A DNA stretch of 64,000 bases. It comes from Fragilariopsis cylindrus CCMP1102 (Eukaryota > Bacillariophyta > Bacillariophyceae > Bacillariales > Bacillariaceae). Below are positions 19,894 to 30,365 of the stretch, piece after piece. The position numbers and the translations under genes were made by a program. How positions within the stretch are numbered: position 1 is the stretch's first letter; each line of letters begins with the position of its first letter. The DNA is taken from NCBI GenBank assembly GCA_900095095.1, contig FMBT01000357.1, positions 62,001-126,000 of the forward strand, written 5' to 3'. Under the pieces are notes generated by a model, which did no database searches, was not told the DNA's origin, and saw nothing but the letters and a program-made list of their open reading frames with translations.

Positions 19894-22494
19894 ATGTCAA
19901 AGATTTTGAAAGGGAGTGTGTTGAAGGAGGTGTCACCCTATTTGGTGGTAAACGATACCGATAATGATCACCACGGGCAGCCAAACACAAACCTAAAGGA
20001 GTTGTTGTTGTTGTTGCCGAGGTGGAATAGTTGTCCGATATGGGAACACCACCATCCGAACTTGAATTGGTCGAATCATCCTATTTTCTTCAGCAGGAGA
20101 CCGAAAATCAACAAGTTTCTACGACGAGCACGCCGAAAGATAGCAGTATCTTCCCCCGACGATCACACGGCTTCCTGGCGTAATTTATGCCTACTCGTCA
20201 CACTCCGTGTAGTGGCAAATAATACTAGTAGTAGCCTCTGCGATGATAATGATGAAAATACAACTACCAATAACAATAACAATAACAATTCAGTCCCAAC
20301 ACAAGAAACTATTAATGACGATTTACCATTACAAAACTGGTGGTCTGTTCTGGTCTCGGAGCACAACGACAACGGCAAGGAGAAGAGCATATATGCTACT
20401 GACAACGACAACGACAACGACGATGATGATAATGATCACGATTCTCTCCTCGTCGAATTGTGGCCCATGATTCGGGATTGCATCTCATGGGAAGCATGCC
20501 AACGACTATATAGCAGAGTCCAAAATAGAATGCATCTATTAACACTACCTCATCCTTTGACGACATGGGCACAAACGACGATATTTGAATTGACCAATGC
20601 GGAGTTTGAAATGAGTTGGAAGATATTTCAAAACAACATGGATTATTATTGTCAGGGAAAGGAGCAAAAGCAAACACAAACACAAACGATACAAAAACCG
20701 CGTCTGCCGTTGCTACTACCACCACCAAATCGACTACGTGCGTCTAAACTTTGGTTGGACCGTGTTGCCAATATTCCGGAACGTCTCGTTGGAGTCTTGA
20801 TCGACGATCCATTAAAGGTAATAATAGACGACGGTGACCATCACCACCACCACCAATCCAAAAACTTATCTAATAGAAGTAGCAGCAACAAAAGTGCTGA
20901 TAGTATTATCTCCTCCTCAGCATTGAACCTCTCCCGATGCTACCAGTCCTGTATGCCCAATACTTGCTTAGAAATACACGCGATTACCGATGATGAGGAG
21001 GAGAAGGACACGAAAAACAATCTAAACGTTCCTTTACAACAAGCTATTGAAATCATCAACAACAAACCACCACCTAGAAAATTGTGTTGCAGATGGATTG
21101 CTTTATATGATCTATCTGGGATTGAACTAGAAGAGAAGAACAGAACCATATCAACAATGCCAAAGTCAAGGAACTGTGACTGCTTTCAATGCGTATACGA
21201 AAAAGAGAATATGTCATCTACTATTCAAAATTCTTCCGCAGCAACCTTGACTCAAACTCAACGATTGGCGCATTCTTATTTTCACCAAGAAAAATTTGGA
21301 AAAGCAATGTTATTATACCAACAATGTCATCGCTATTGCGTATTGTCCTATGCAGAGTTCAACAACAAAGTCAACACCACAACGAATAATAATTCGACGA
21401 AAGAGATTATGGAATTGCTAGCGTGGACCGAAGCTGATCTATGGCATACAATGGGAGCAGTCTTGTTATCTCAACGGAAGTTTGCAGGCGCACAACAGCT
21501 CTGGAAAGATGGTAGTAGTCGCTACAAAAATAGACACAAGGAACTGTCGGAACAATTAGAGAGTCAGAGAGTCTACCAATATTTTAATTCCGAGCCACAA
21601 CATTGTCGTCTGATTACAAACTCATTATGTTATGAAACGATACAACCTTCTGCTGACCGGCAACTTATGCACAACGTTACTAATGATACAACCCAGTCTG
21701 TTTTCTTTGCATCGAAAATTATCGACGTTCCCACTTGTCAACAGTTGATTCAATTTGCACTCGATTATGCTTTGAATAACGGAGGATGGACGACTAGTCG
21801 GCACTACTCGGTCCCCACAACAGATCTTCCTATTCATCAGGTACCGAAACTATTGGAATGGTTTCAGGCATGGATGCCACAAGTTCTATTCCCTCTATTA
21901 CGAGATCAGTTCGGAATTGACGACGACGACGATGCAGAACAGCAACAGCAACAGCACCGCCGCTTTTACGTGCATGATGCCTTTTTAGTTCGATATGAGG
22001 CCACTGCCTCCAACTGCTTTTTACCTCTACACTATGACGAATCCACACATAGTTGCGTCGTAGCATTGAATGATGACTTTGAGGGAGGTGGATCCTACAT
22101 GTACAGTCTCAACCAAACAATTGCTCCGTCCACGGGTGGCATGATCAGCTTTTTGGGCAATCAAGTTCTGCACGGAGGAACACCCGTGGTGTCGGGTCAA
22201 CGATACATCTTAGCAATTTTTTTGTACCTAGATAAGGATTTGTCTTCTAATAAGAATAATTCTCCTCTTCCTTCTTCTCAGGAGGACAGTCTTAATAGGA
22301 CAACGGAAATGAATAACAATGCATTGTTGTCATGTCCAGTGATTCAGAATCATGAAAAGAAGAGAAGAGAGGAAGTGATGATAAACGATGACGAGAATGA
22401 TAAAGTTTCAAAGCGCTTCAAGGAAGAGGATGGACTGAAAGTAGATAAAGGAGGTGGCGGTGGCGGTGGCGGCTTCTCTTTTTCGTTTTTCTAG
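19894..22494 (+). CDS. degenerate SET + TPR + 2OG-Fe(II) oxygenase fusion protein
   Basis: 866 aa, one exon. The N-terminal third has the spread-out features of a SMYD-like SET protein: RCYQSCMPNTCLE (347-359; CYQSCMPN at 349-356) where active enzymes have NHSCxPN, then RWIALYDLSGIEL, then CDCFQC (428-433) as a post-SET cysteine cluster. Two TPR-like helical pairs follow (AHSYFHQEKFGKAMLLYQQC and HTMGAVLLSQRKFAGAQQLW, about 465-550). The C-terminal part is a prolyl-4-hydroxylase-type dioxygenase: iron ligands H713, D715 (HYDES) and H760 (LHGG), and R770 (GQRYILAIF) for 2-oxoglutarate. The oxygenase looks catalytically complete; the SET histidine is missing. A likely role is a protein hydroxylase targeted by its TPR part, substrate unknown. 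The tail is charged and Gly-rich. Confidence 0.75.
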   Translation: MSKILKGSVLKEVSPYLVVNDTDNDHHGQPNTNLKELLLLLPRWNSCPIWEHHHPNLNWSNHPIFFSRRPKINKFLRRARRKIAVSSPDDHTASWRNLCLLVTLRVVANNTSSSLCDDNDENTTTNNNNNNNSVPTQETINDDLPLQNWWSVLVSEHNDNGKEKSIYATDNDNDNDDDDNDHDSLLVELWPMIRDCISWEACQRLYSRVQNRMHLLTLPHPLTTWAQTTIFELTNAEFEMSWKIFQNNMDYYCQGKEQKQTQTQTIQKPRLPLLLPPPNRLRASKLWLDRVANIPERLVGVLIDDPLKVIIDDGDHHHHHQSKNLSNRSSSNKSADSIISSSALNLSRCYQSCMPNTCLEIHAITDDEEEKDTKNNLNVPLQQAIEIINNKPPPRKLCCRWIALYDLSGIELEEKNRTISTMPKSRNCDCFQCVYEKENMSSTIQNSSAATLTQTQRLAHSYFHQEKFGKAMLLYQQCHRYCVLSYAEFNNKVNTTTNNNSTKEIMELLAWTEADLWHTMGAVLLSQRKFAGAQQLWKDGSSRYKNRHKELSEQLESQRVYQYFNSEPQHCRLITNSLCYETIQPSADRQLMHNVTNDTTQSVFFASKIIDVPTCQQLIQFALDYALNNGGWTTSRHYSVPTTDLPIHQVPKLLEWFQAWMPQVLFPLLRDQFGIDDDDDAEQQQQQHRRFYVHDAFLVRYEATASNCFLPLHYDESTHSCVVALNDDFEGGGSYMYSLNQTIAPSTGGMISFLGNQVLHGGTPVVSGQRYILAIFLYLDKDLSSNKNNSPLPSSQEDSLNRTTEMNNNALLSCPVIQNHEKKRREEVMINDDENDKVSKRFKEEDGLKVDKGGGGGGGGFSFSFF

Positions 22495-22777
22495 CCAAGT
22501 TCTACTAGTAGAGCCGATTAAACTAAGTTAGCAGCTAGCTATATAGAGTATAGTAGATAGTGTTCGATATCTGAAATAATGTATTCTAAGACCTACCTAC
22601 CTACTAGTAGTATTGACATTGACATTGTTATTCTTATTACTACTATTGCTTAGCTAGAGACACAAGCTTACTCGTCGTGTCGTGACATGTCGTGACATAT
22701 CGTTACTCATAAGCAGTAAGTATCATTCACATATTCGTACAGCAATATCTTCTTCTGCATTCATTATATACGCACCA
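22495..22777. other. spacer between convergent 3' ends
   Basis: AT-rich, with short imperfect direct repeats (GTCGTGACAT twice near 22680, TTGACATTGACATTG near 22612). No gene seen. Confidence 0.5.
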
Positions 22778-23389
22778 TCATATATACGCTGCATTTCGTT
22801 GATCACGTAATGCGATAGCAATTGCTAATAATTGACATTTGTAGGATATTTTTTTATATTTAGTAGCAATACTTTCTTCCACAGGACTGCTACTTGTACA
22901 ACCACCACCACCACCAACACTACCGAGTAGCAGTCTATTATTATTATACTGTTGTTGTTCCATAAATACAGCATTTGCAGCTTTCTGACGATTCTGTCTT
23001 TTAAATGTTGTACATTCGAGTCCTCGTACACAAAAATCATTATCAACAATATCTTGTTGATGTTGATATTGTTGTTGTTGATGATGTTTATGGATACCTT
23101 CCGTACAATTTGACCATATCTGATCAAGCTCATATTTTGTGTACCAACAATTTTCAATTTCATCGGTAGTATAATCATATCGTGATATTATTCTTTTCAT
23201 ATAACATTTGGAATTGAAACGGACTTTGTTTTTGTGCGATACTACTACTACTGATGATGACGATGATAATCCTGACGAGGATGATGATTTTTCATTCTGT
23301 GTCTTCGTCGACTTCCTCGTCTTTAACAGCAGCAATGAGGAATATGACGCTGGTGATGAAGATAAGGGTGTAGGACTAGTGATGATCAT
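22778..23389 (-). CDS. small diatom-type protein with YTxxExxxCWYT motif
   Basis: 203 aa. The first 50 residues are Ser-rich and disordered. KVRFNSKCYMKRIISRYDYTTDEIENCWYTKYELDQIW (about residues 55-92) is the core of a family that is expanded in diatom genomes; its role is not known to me. Later come CVRGLECTTFKRQNRQKAANAVFMEQQ (about 118-145) and a C-terminal helix KISYKCQLLAIAIALRDQRNAAYI, which are also in the usual order of that family (RGLE, then a basic helix, then AVxxEQ). No catalytic motif is visible and no targeting signal. It is single exon and converges on the oxygenase fusion gene. Confidence 0.65.
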   Translation of the reverse strand: MIITSPTPLSSSPASYSSLLLLKTRKSTKTQNEKSSSSSGLSSSSSVVVVSHKNKVRFNSKCYMKRIISRYDYTTDEIENCWYTKYELDQIWSNCTEGIHKHHQQQQYQHQQDIVDNDFCVRGLECTTFKRQNRQKAANAVFMEQQQYNNNRLLLGSVGGGGGCTSSSPVEESIATKYKKISYKCQLLAIAIALRDQRNAAYI

Positions 23390-24493
23390 AATTAATAGCA
23401 GTTTTTAATATAATAGATTGGGTTTTTCTTCCTGTTTTGATAATGATGTCTGCTTATTGATTGCAGCAGTGTGTTTCTAAGATTGTTTTACAATATTGTA
23501 TTGTAGAGAAGAGCAAATATCTATCTTATTTAGATGATGGAAGCAAATGACGGAGGAAGATACGAAGCTGCGTTTGTGTACTGTATAGTATAATCAATAT
23601 AACAGATTAGATGGAAACACATGGAATGGACTGTTGTGTACTGTACTGTGGTATTCCGATGATGGTTTCTTGTGTTTTGACTCAGGGTTGATGGCATTAC
23701 GTTAGTCCAGTACGTACATTTTTGAAGTTCGCATATCTAAGTTCAACCCGATGATAGGCAGTAAGTTAGTTAGTTCTCTTGTGAGGCATGCAAAAACCAT
23801 GGCAGTGCGAAATTCTGTGAAAGTCGCTGATGATGGGGTCATGAGATGCAGTGAAGTCTTCCTTCTAAAAATAAAAAAAGATAGGCTAGGCTAGGGGAGG
23901 TCAGCGGGAAAATCCATTCTTTCTTTTCGCACGATTTTTCCGCTTTTACGACGAAAAAATAAATACGGTAGAAGTGGAAAGCTTTTACGGGGGAGTCATG
24001 TATTTCGTAGAACGGGAGGCGTTCCCCATACGAAACACGATTCTACCCCCAAAATGTATTTGTACATACCGTACAAGAAGTATGCTCGTACTTTGGACAA
24101 ACTGGTCACACAGCGGCATTCTTGATAATGATGATTTTTCGACCCGCGCGATTATGTTCAGGCTTAAATGTTTTTATTTTGCGAGGTGTCGGAGCGTGTC
24201 TTTCTTTGACGATTTTCCAATATTTTTATTTTTCTCCATCGCTCTATTACGCAAAAGCTATGTACCCAACAAAGAATGAGATGGGCGTTACACCGTTGTT
24301 TAACTCTACTAATTTACCGCAATAAAAAGCAACTGTAGTGTTCCCTCCAGCACTTCAAATTCAGATATTATAAGTCTTGAAGAGACCCTACAATTGTACA
24401 CACAATACTGTTATCTCTACTGCTGGATCGAAGTGATTGTTTTCCTGTGCAATACTATCATATTTATGAATACTGTACCAAGGAGATTTTAGA
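23390..24493. other. 1.1-kb spacer upstream of the rhomboid gene
   Basis: Contains TACTGTA heptamers near 23578, 23637 and 24473, and a GC-rich inverted element at 23983-24050 that recurs inverted at 39917-39976. No gene supported; the frame at 23974-24279 crosses the repeat. Confidence 0.55.
23983..24050 (-). repeat. small GC-rich hairpin repeat, copy 1
   Basis: Reverse complement contains GGGGGTAGAATCGTGTTTCG and CCCGTTCTACGAAA, with TTTCGTA/TACGAAA as inverted arms. Further copies at 39917-39976 and partly at 48515-48550. Confidence 0.7.
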
Positions 24494-26152
24494 ATGGCAG
24501 ATCAAAGATTTACGGAGGACGTGACGGGATACATTCCCAGAGATGATTATCAAATAACAAGGAATAAAAGAAAATCGTTTATCAGTCCAACAAGAGTGAA
24601 GATTGAAACATTTTATGGTGATAGAATAGAACCAGCAAGCGTGCGACAACACAGTCGAGATAGTAGAACTCCAGAGAGACGATCCGAATCAAATAGTTCC
24701 AATAATGATATACATAGCTCAAGATTAAGCCCACAAGGAAGATCACGCCCACGACCGGAAGAATCGCGTACTTCATCAATCCACTCGAGGATGATATCTA
24801 ACTCAAAAAGATTTAGCTCACAACAGAAAGAATCGCGTTCTTCATCAATACACTCGAAGAAGATTGTTTGTAAAAAGGAACCACTACTATTGTCAGACGA
24901 AAGGAGGAGGAACTCACATAAAAATAATAAAAACAGTACAGAAGCAGGAGAAACCCCTGCGTACCTACCTCCGAGACTGACAGAGAATCGATCTATTGAC
25001 AGTGTGGCACTCAGGGATAGATACCAAGAATTGGTGGAAATCGAAACTACTGGGTCGGAACTTCCGGTGAGGTCATTACAAAAAATCTCAACTGCCCTTT
25101 CTTCGATGGATGATAGTAACGCAAGTGATGCTTTTGGAGCCATTTCGGGAACAGGCACCGATGCATCTAGTAATGCTAACGATACATTTGATGATTATAC
25201 CGTTGATGATTATACCGTTGATGATTATACCGTTGACTATACCGTTGGAACTGCCCAAACTAAGAATACTTTGGATTACAATGGTAGAAAAGGTCGAAGT
25301 ATGAGTGATGGTGAATCTTTGGAAAGTTGTAATAACCCAGTCAGGCAACAAGTGGCATGGACTTGCATTTTATTATCGGCTGCCCAATTTGGTGTTCTGA
25401 TCACTCAAATATTGATGTGCGGAGTGGCATCATTTTCAGTTAATCCTATGATTGGTCCCTATCCCGATGCATTTTCTGAGTGGGGAGGGAAGAACACATA
25501 TCTGTTAGTAGAAGATGGACAATATTTTCGATTCATCACACCTATCTTCCTACATGTTGGCTTTCTTCATTTACTGGTAAATGTGTTTTTCCAGCTTCAA
25601 ACTTGTTCCTACCTAGAACGAGAATGGGGATTTCTTCCATTAATATGTATATATCTGATAAGTGGTTTCGGTAGCTGTCTGGCGGCATCCACCATTGACC
25701 CGAACGAGATCAGTGTATGCAGTTCTGGAGCCCTGATGGGTATATTTGGAGCAAAAATAGCACAAGCTATTACGTGGTCTATCTTTACACTCGACAAAGA
25801 CTACAGAAAACAAGCAAATGGAATGTTTGAACGATTGGGGGGCGTCGTATTGAGTGCAACCATTGTATTTCTCCTAACTTTATTCACGTATATAGACTGG
25901 TCGGGTCATTTGGGTGGGCTTATCACTGGATTTTTAGTAGGTATGGTCTTCTTCTCCTATGCCATTGCAAGCAAATGCTTTCGAGCTATTTGGTTAATCA
26001 TCGGAATTATAGGTCTTGCTGCAGGAGGGAGCTTACTAGGGGTTGTACTTTTTAATCACACGGAAGCTGATGAAGAATTGGCGGATGCTTGTGATTACTT
26101 TCGAAATTTGTATTCTGAGGGATATGCCTGCGAGTGCGCCTGGGACGCCTAG
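24494..26152 (+). CDS. rhomboid-family intramembrane serine protease
   Basis: 552 aa. Residues 1-290 are cytosolic, Arg/Ser-rich and disordered, with a short Asp-Asp-Tyr-Thr-Val repeat at about 232-251. From residue 295 seven hydrophobic segments follow. Rhomboid landmarks are ITPIFLHVGFLHLLVNVFFQL (HxxxHLxxN in the second helix), LEREWGFLPL, the serine motif SSGALMGIFGA with catalytic Ser411, and DWSGHLGGLITGFLVG with catalytic His472. The usual GxSG reads CSSG, but Ser and His are both present, so the enzyme is probably active. The Cys-rich end (CDYFRNLYSEGYACECAWDA) lies after the last helix. It cleaves membrane proteins within the bilayer; secretory-pathway location is likely since no plastid or mitochondrial signal is visible. 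Confidence 0.88.
   Translation: MADQRFTEDVTGYIPRDDYQITRNKRKSFISPTRVKIETFYGDRIEPASVRQHSRDSRTPERRSESNSSNNDIHSSRLSPQGRSRPRPEESRTSSIHSRMISNSKRFSSQQKESRSSSIHSKKIVCKKEPLLLSDERRRNSHKNNKNSTEAGETPAYLPPRLTENRSIDSVALRDRYQELVEIETTGSELPVRSLQKISTALSSMDDSNASDAFGAISGTGTDASSNANDTFDDYTVDDYTVDDYTVDYTVGTAQTKNTLDYNGRKGRSMSDGESLESCNNPVRQQVAWTCILLSAAQFGVLITQILMCGVASFSVNPMIGPYPDAFSEWGGKNTYLLVEDGQYFRFITPIFLHVGFLHLLVNVFFQLQTCSYLEREWGFLPLICIYLISGFGSCLAASTIDPNEISVCSSGALMGIFGAKIAQAITWSIFTLDKDYRKQANGMFERLGGVVLSATIVFLLTLFTYIDWSGHLGGLITGFLVGMVFFSYAIASKCFRAIWLIIGIIGLAAGGSLLGVVLFNHTEADEELADACDYFRNLYSEGYACECAWDA
25190..25245 (+). repeat. 15-base in-frame tandem repeat in the rhomboid gene
   Basis: Three full units of GATGATTATACCGTT and a fourth with one GAT missing, coding DDYTV DDYTV DDYTV DYTV. 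Confidence 0.9.
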
Positions 26153-26710
26153 AACTGATGGAATACAGTTTCATAACAAGAATGTATGTGTGGTCAACAA
26201 ATTTCTTGGAGCTAGCCATTATATCAATAAATTCAAGATTGAAGTAAGCTAGATCATCACCGCATAATATAAATAGATATTGTCACACTAAATAAAATAG
26301 AAAATAATAATCGTAACCTTATTCGAAACTACGGAGCTAGCGACCACTGTATAGTAAATATTGTCTAGTGGATGAGACTAAAGATATGATACATGTTATT
26401 TTAAATTGTAGACAGCACATTGCTACTTGGGTCGTTGACGGCGCTTCAGGAGTCGGGGTAAGGTGTATTCAGAAGTGGAGAGTGAATGCCTGTAAAGCAT
26501 CTATGTGGTCTTTATTTCGTGAAGTCGAAGAGTAAAGACTCTACCACTTTCAAAGGGGAATACTATATGACTCAACTCCAATACTGTGTTACGGGTTAGG
26601 ATCAATAAATATATAGAAGGAGGAGAAAAACGTTTTGAAATATATCTGTAATACTATAAAATAACCTATAATCTTTCTTTCTGTTAAATCTTGTTTTTAT
26701 ATCATGAGTC
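26153..26710. other. spacer between convergent genes, small protein-like ORF
   Basis: One plus-strand frame from about 26348 to 26535 stays open and reads CLVDETKDMIHVILNCRQHI, later CKASMWSLFREVEE. It lacks a convincing start and may be a mobile-element or gene remnant. Otherwise AT-rich 3' flanks. Confidence 0.3.
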
Positions 26711-28501
26711 TTACTCTTCATCGATAGCATCATTGTCTTCCTCGCCATCTTCATCTTCATCGTATTCATCATCTTCATCCTCATCTTCATCGTAATCTTC
26801 ATCATCGTCGTCATTGTCGTCATCTTCACCCTTATTTCGATTTTCTAGTAAGTCCTCTTCGTCGAATTCTTCATCTTCTACCGCTTTTAATTCTGCCTCG
26901 AAATCGGCCAAGCGCTGTTTCATTAGCTCGCCCTGGGCTTCCTCTTCGGTTAATTCTTCTTCCTCGTCGTCATCATCATTGTCTTTTTCATCTTCTAAAT
27001 GATCAGTTTCCATCAGTTCAACGCCCGCTACAAAGTTATTCGGAATGGTTACCATTCTACCTTTCTGATTGATATAAACATCTAAAGAGTTACGATCGAC
27101 TAAAATACCATACAGGGACCGGTTAGATTCCCATGGATCATGAGTCCGGACCGCAACACGCTTACCAATTGCAGCATCCAACTTCTTTTGTGTATCCAAA
27201 CTCATAGGGTTGCTTGGAGATGCTAACACAACCTCATGGCGTGACAAAACTTGTAATTCTTTCTCACGTTCCTTTAATGCATCCAGGACCGATCCCGCTA
27301 TAGTTGAAAGTGCTGCGGTGTTAATCTTTTCACCGTAATACTTTTTATGTGTCGGTCCAGTCTTATCAAACCAAAACATATCATCCCAATCAACCGCTTC
27401 ATCCTGTTTTGTATTTCTAAGGTCGCGTAATTCGCTTGCTCGGAGGGCCAAATCTTCACGGAATTCCCTATCGACATAAAGTGGAACGTCGTCTATATAA
27501 GCAATCAACGATGAAAAATAGTAGGTTCAATAAAAACAAAAAATAGAAATGTTAGGAATCAAATCAAAGTAATTCAATAAAATTGAATTCCTGTGCAATC
27601 AATAGAATACGTTTTAAATAGGTAAAAAAGCAACCCACAACACAACCAACGTGTCAACAATCCTTCTTCTGCCTATATATCGACATGTCATGTGTGCTTT
27701 GTGTTTTTGTTTTGATCTGTCACAACAAACAACATGTAATGAATATCGCCTTTATTGTATATAAATAAAATATGAATAATGTATAATCTTACCTTCGGAA
27801 TCTAATCCTAAATCTAAATCACTTTCACCTTCCTCGGTATCTGCTTTGGCGTATGTTTTATTTGCAATACTATATTCTCCTTCATAATCACGTTCATAAA
27901 TTGGAACATTCTGATCCTCTTCGTAATCAATATCCTCCGGCTTCGGATCATCGGGATCATAATAGATCGGTGCTGCGGTCGTATCGACGTGTATTTCTGG
28001 TCCATTTTCACGTAACAGATCACGTGTCATCCCAAAATTTTCTTGAAAATTCATCCCAATCGTCACCACTACCGAGGTTAAATACCAGGTGGTGTCGATG
28101 TATTGACCACCTACAATTTCCACACCCAATTGGATCATCTTTTCTGCTTCCTTTCTCCATATAGAATCAATTGGATCCTCACAACCAACTGTTTCACCTC
28201 TCCTCCAGGGCTGATTTGCAATCGGTATCGCACTTTCATTGTACTGATTTTCAGGTATATCTTCTATATTCACTGGTTGGAAATCTTCTGGTTCATTACT
28301 CGCAGTATCACCCGCTGGATCGAATACTTTCGACGGACTACGAGCCGACGACGTTGAAAACAATGTAGTAACTGATGTTGTAGTTGTAGTTTTACTTCTA
28401 TATGTTTGTTGTTGTGATGAGAAGCAATCAACTATTGTCACTCCACTGCGTTCGATAACAAACAATAAAACTACCACAAGGTAAAGAGAATAGGACATCA
28501 T
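26711..28501 (-). CDS. plastid RimP-like ribosome maturation factor
   Basis: Two exons, 28501-27793 and 27492-26711, give about 496 aa; the splice (donor GTAAGATT, acceptor TATATAG) joins LDSE to [12 protein letters not shown] signal peptide (about 3-20) is followed by VDCF (24-27), an ASAFAP-like plastid motif in stramenopiles, then a Ser/Thr-rich transit region. [34 protein letters not shown] (about 115-148) resembles the first RimP domain. [33 protein letters not shown] (about 330-362) and [29 protein letters not shown] (about 370-398) match the second domain and the SH3-like fold (EVSSPG, GKRV, GxL, IP). RimP assembles the small ribosomal subunit; here presumably in the plastid. The last 95 residues are almost all Asp/Glu. 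A Glu/Asp-rich linker between the two halves is unusual. Confidence 0.72.
27493..27792 (-). other. intron of the RimP-like gene
   Basis: 300 bases, GTAAGATT...TTATATAG, phase 1. Joining restores one open frame with a total coding length divisible by three. Confidence 0.7.
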
Positions 28502-29017
28502 TGATATATTTTGATTTTGTACACGAATTGTTTGTGTCAGCTTTTTTTATGTTGTCTGATGACTGAAGATGATGCTGTGAGTAGTAACAACAAGGAAGGG
28601 AAAGGATCGAAAGTTTCTGTTGTCGTTGTAACTCCTGCTTCTTCTCTTGTTGTTCTTGATGGGGTTTGTCGATGAATTTGATGTTCGTCGCTACACGATG
28701 ATGTGTGTATTTGATTTGATGGCTGTGCGTGCGATGCGAGCATAATAGTTTGGGGAGGGGCTGCTTAGTTGATGATTTAAAGGGGGAAGGGATTATTCCT
28801 GACTGGACCGTTCTAATATAATACTAGCTTAGTCCTAAAATGTTTGCATACGTACTCGTGGTAAAAAAATGGTGGAGTAAACTGACACTTTCTCGCAAAC
28901 AAAGAAAAAGCAAAAGAAAACGCAATTGATCCTTATTTCACTCATTGCTGGCATTCATATCTTTTGACATCGAAAATACACACATACCATCGGACATTCT
29001 AATCTCAGATCATCAGC
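28502..29017. other. divergent promoter region of two plastid-protein genes
   Basis: 516 bases between the RimP-like gene (minus) and the lumenal FKBP gene (plus), both with plastid-targeting leaders, so a shared control region is possible. No specific site identified. Confidence 0.5.
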
Positions 29018-29114
29018 ATGATACGTTCTATTTATGGAGTAGTAGCAGTAGTAGTAGTAGCGATGGCGATGATGACGTTAGTTGTCGACGCTTTCGTAGT
29101 GACAACGCCGAAAA

Positions 29115-29145
<31 letters not shown>

Positions 29146-29848
29146 ACAGCAGGTAGTATCACTGTCGTCAAAAACCAACAGCAACAACGATGGAGAAGAA
29201 CAGGACCAACAGTCTATCGGTCGACGTGAAATGATGATGTCGTCCTCCGGATTGATCGCAGCTGCACTGTTGACGACGACGTCGTCACTAGTAGGACTGG
29301 TGCCACCGGCTATTGCAGCGTCAGACGAGAAAGAGTTTTTACAACAATATGCTGATTTTATTAAGGATCCTGAGGGATGGTCCTATCGTGATGTGAAAAC
29401 AGGTGATGGTAGTAGTAGTACAACTCCACGGGATGGTGATCGTGTGGTCTATGAATGGAGTGGATATACTATTGGATATTTTGGTCGACCATTTGAAGCC
29501 AAAGGTGGACCACAGGGTGGAGCCTTTGATAAAGATCAAGAATATTCACGGATCGTCGTTGGATCACATACGATTGTGACTGGGATGGAATCGGCCATAA
29601 AATCCATGCAGGTGGGTGGGATACGACAAGTGATTGTACCCTATGGTGACTTAGGATATCCCAGTACCAAAGAGGATGGAAAACATGACCGTATTGGACC
29701 AAAACCAACCACGTTTAGTGGAGAACGTGCCTTAAATTTCGTCTTAGATAATCCTCGTGTGGATCGTACATTATTGTTTAATGTAAAAGTAATTCGTATT
29801 GATAAATCAGATGGGAAAGGTGGTTTCATACGAGGTGATAAGGCGTGA
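29018..29848 (+). CDS. thylakoid-lumen FKBP-type peptidyl-prolyl isomerase (1)
   Basis: 276 aa. A signal peptide (4-22) is followed by VDAFVV (23-28), an ASAFAP-like cleavage motif for complex plastids, a Gln-rich transit peptide, then a twin-arginine signal (RR at 69-70, hydrophobic 73-96, AIA cleavage near 98-100) that sends the protein into the thylakoid lumen. The FKBP domain covers about 125-265: GDRVVYEWSGYTIGYFGRPFEAK, the exit VTGMESAIKSMQVGGIRQVIVPYGDLGYP (family GxxxGxxGMxxGxxRxxxIPxxLGYG) and LLFNVKVIRID. Some active-site aromatic residues are replaced, as in most lumenal FKBPs, so chaperone or assembly roles for photosystems may outweigh isomerase activity. A second such gene lies at 36609-37778. 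Confidence 0.88.
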
Positions 29849-30365
29849 ATCAATCAATTCTAATTGACTTTTATAAAAGTAATCGTAACTATTTCAGAAC
29901 AACAAAAGCTCTTTATTTATCATACTTTTTACCTTTAAATCATGGATAATTTCCTACTGTTATGTTATGTTATGTTATGTTATGTTACGTTTCCTTTCAT
30001 CTTTTTTTTACCTTGTGAATTTCGCACAGTACAAGTCGACACTCACACTTTCGGTAACTATTTTGTTTCTCCGCCAAATGCTTCGTGCTGGTTTCCAGTC
30101 GGCAACTATCCTGCCAAAAGTGGGAGACGTGATCGCTCCAATTATGATTGAAGGAAAAACCCTTGAATCTCAATTTTTTTCGTCCGCCGAAAATGATAAT
30201 GATAACAGCAATAACAATGACAGCTTTTGAGATGCCTGTCGGGGTTTTTTAATTTTATTTTATCTTTGGACGCGCTATGTTGACAATCTTCTTATGTTTA
30301 AATGTACTTGTATGCCTTTACTATTGAATAGCTAGTACTTAGTTGATTGTTTTTTTAGCCAGTAG
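29849..30365. other. spacer with a small ORF and a TTATG repeat
   Basis: A (TTATG)n tract at about 29960-29988. A 50-codon frame at 30078-30230 (MLRAGFQSATILPKVGDVIA...) resembles the start of a peroxiredoxin-like or other thiol-family protein, but it ends at once in an Asn/Asp-rich stretch and a stop. I regard it as a fragment or chance ORF. Confidence 0.35.
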
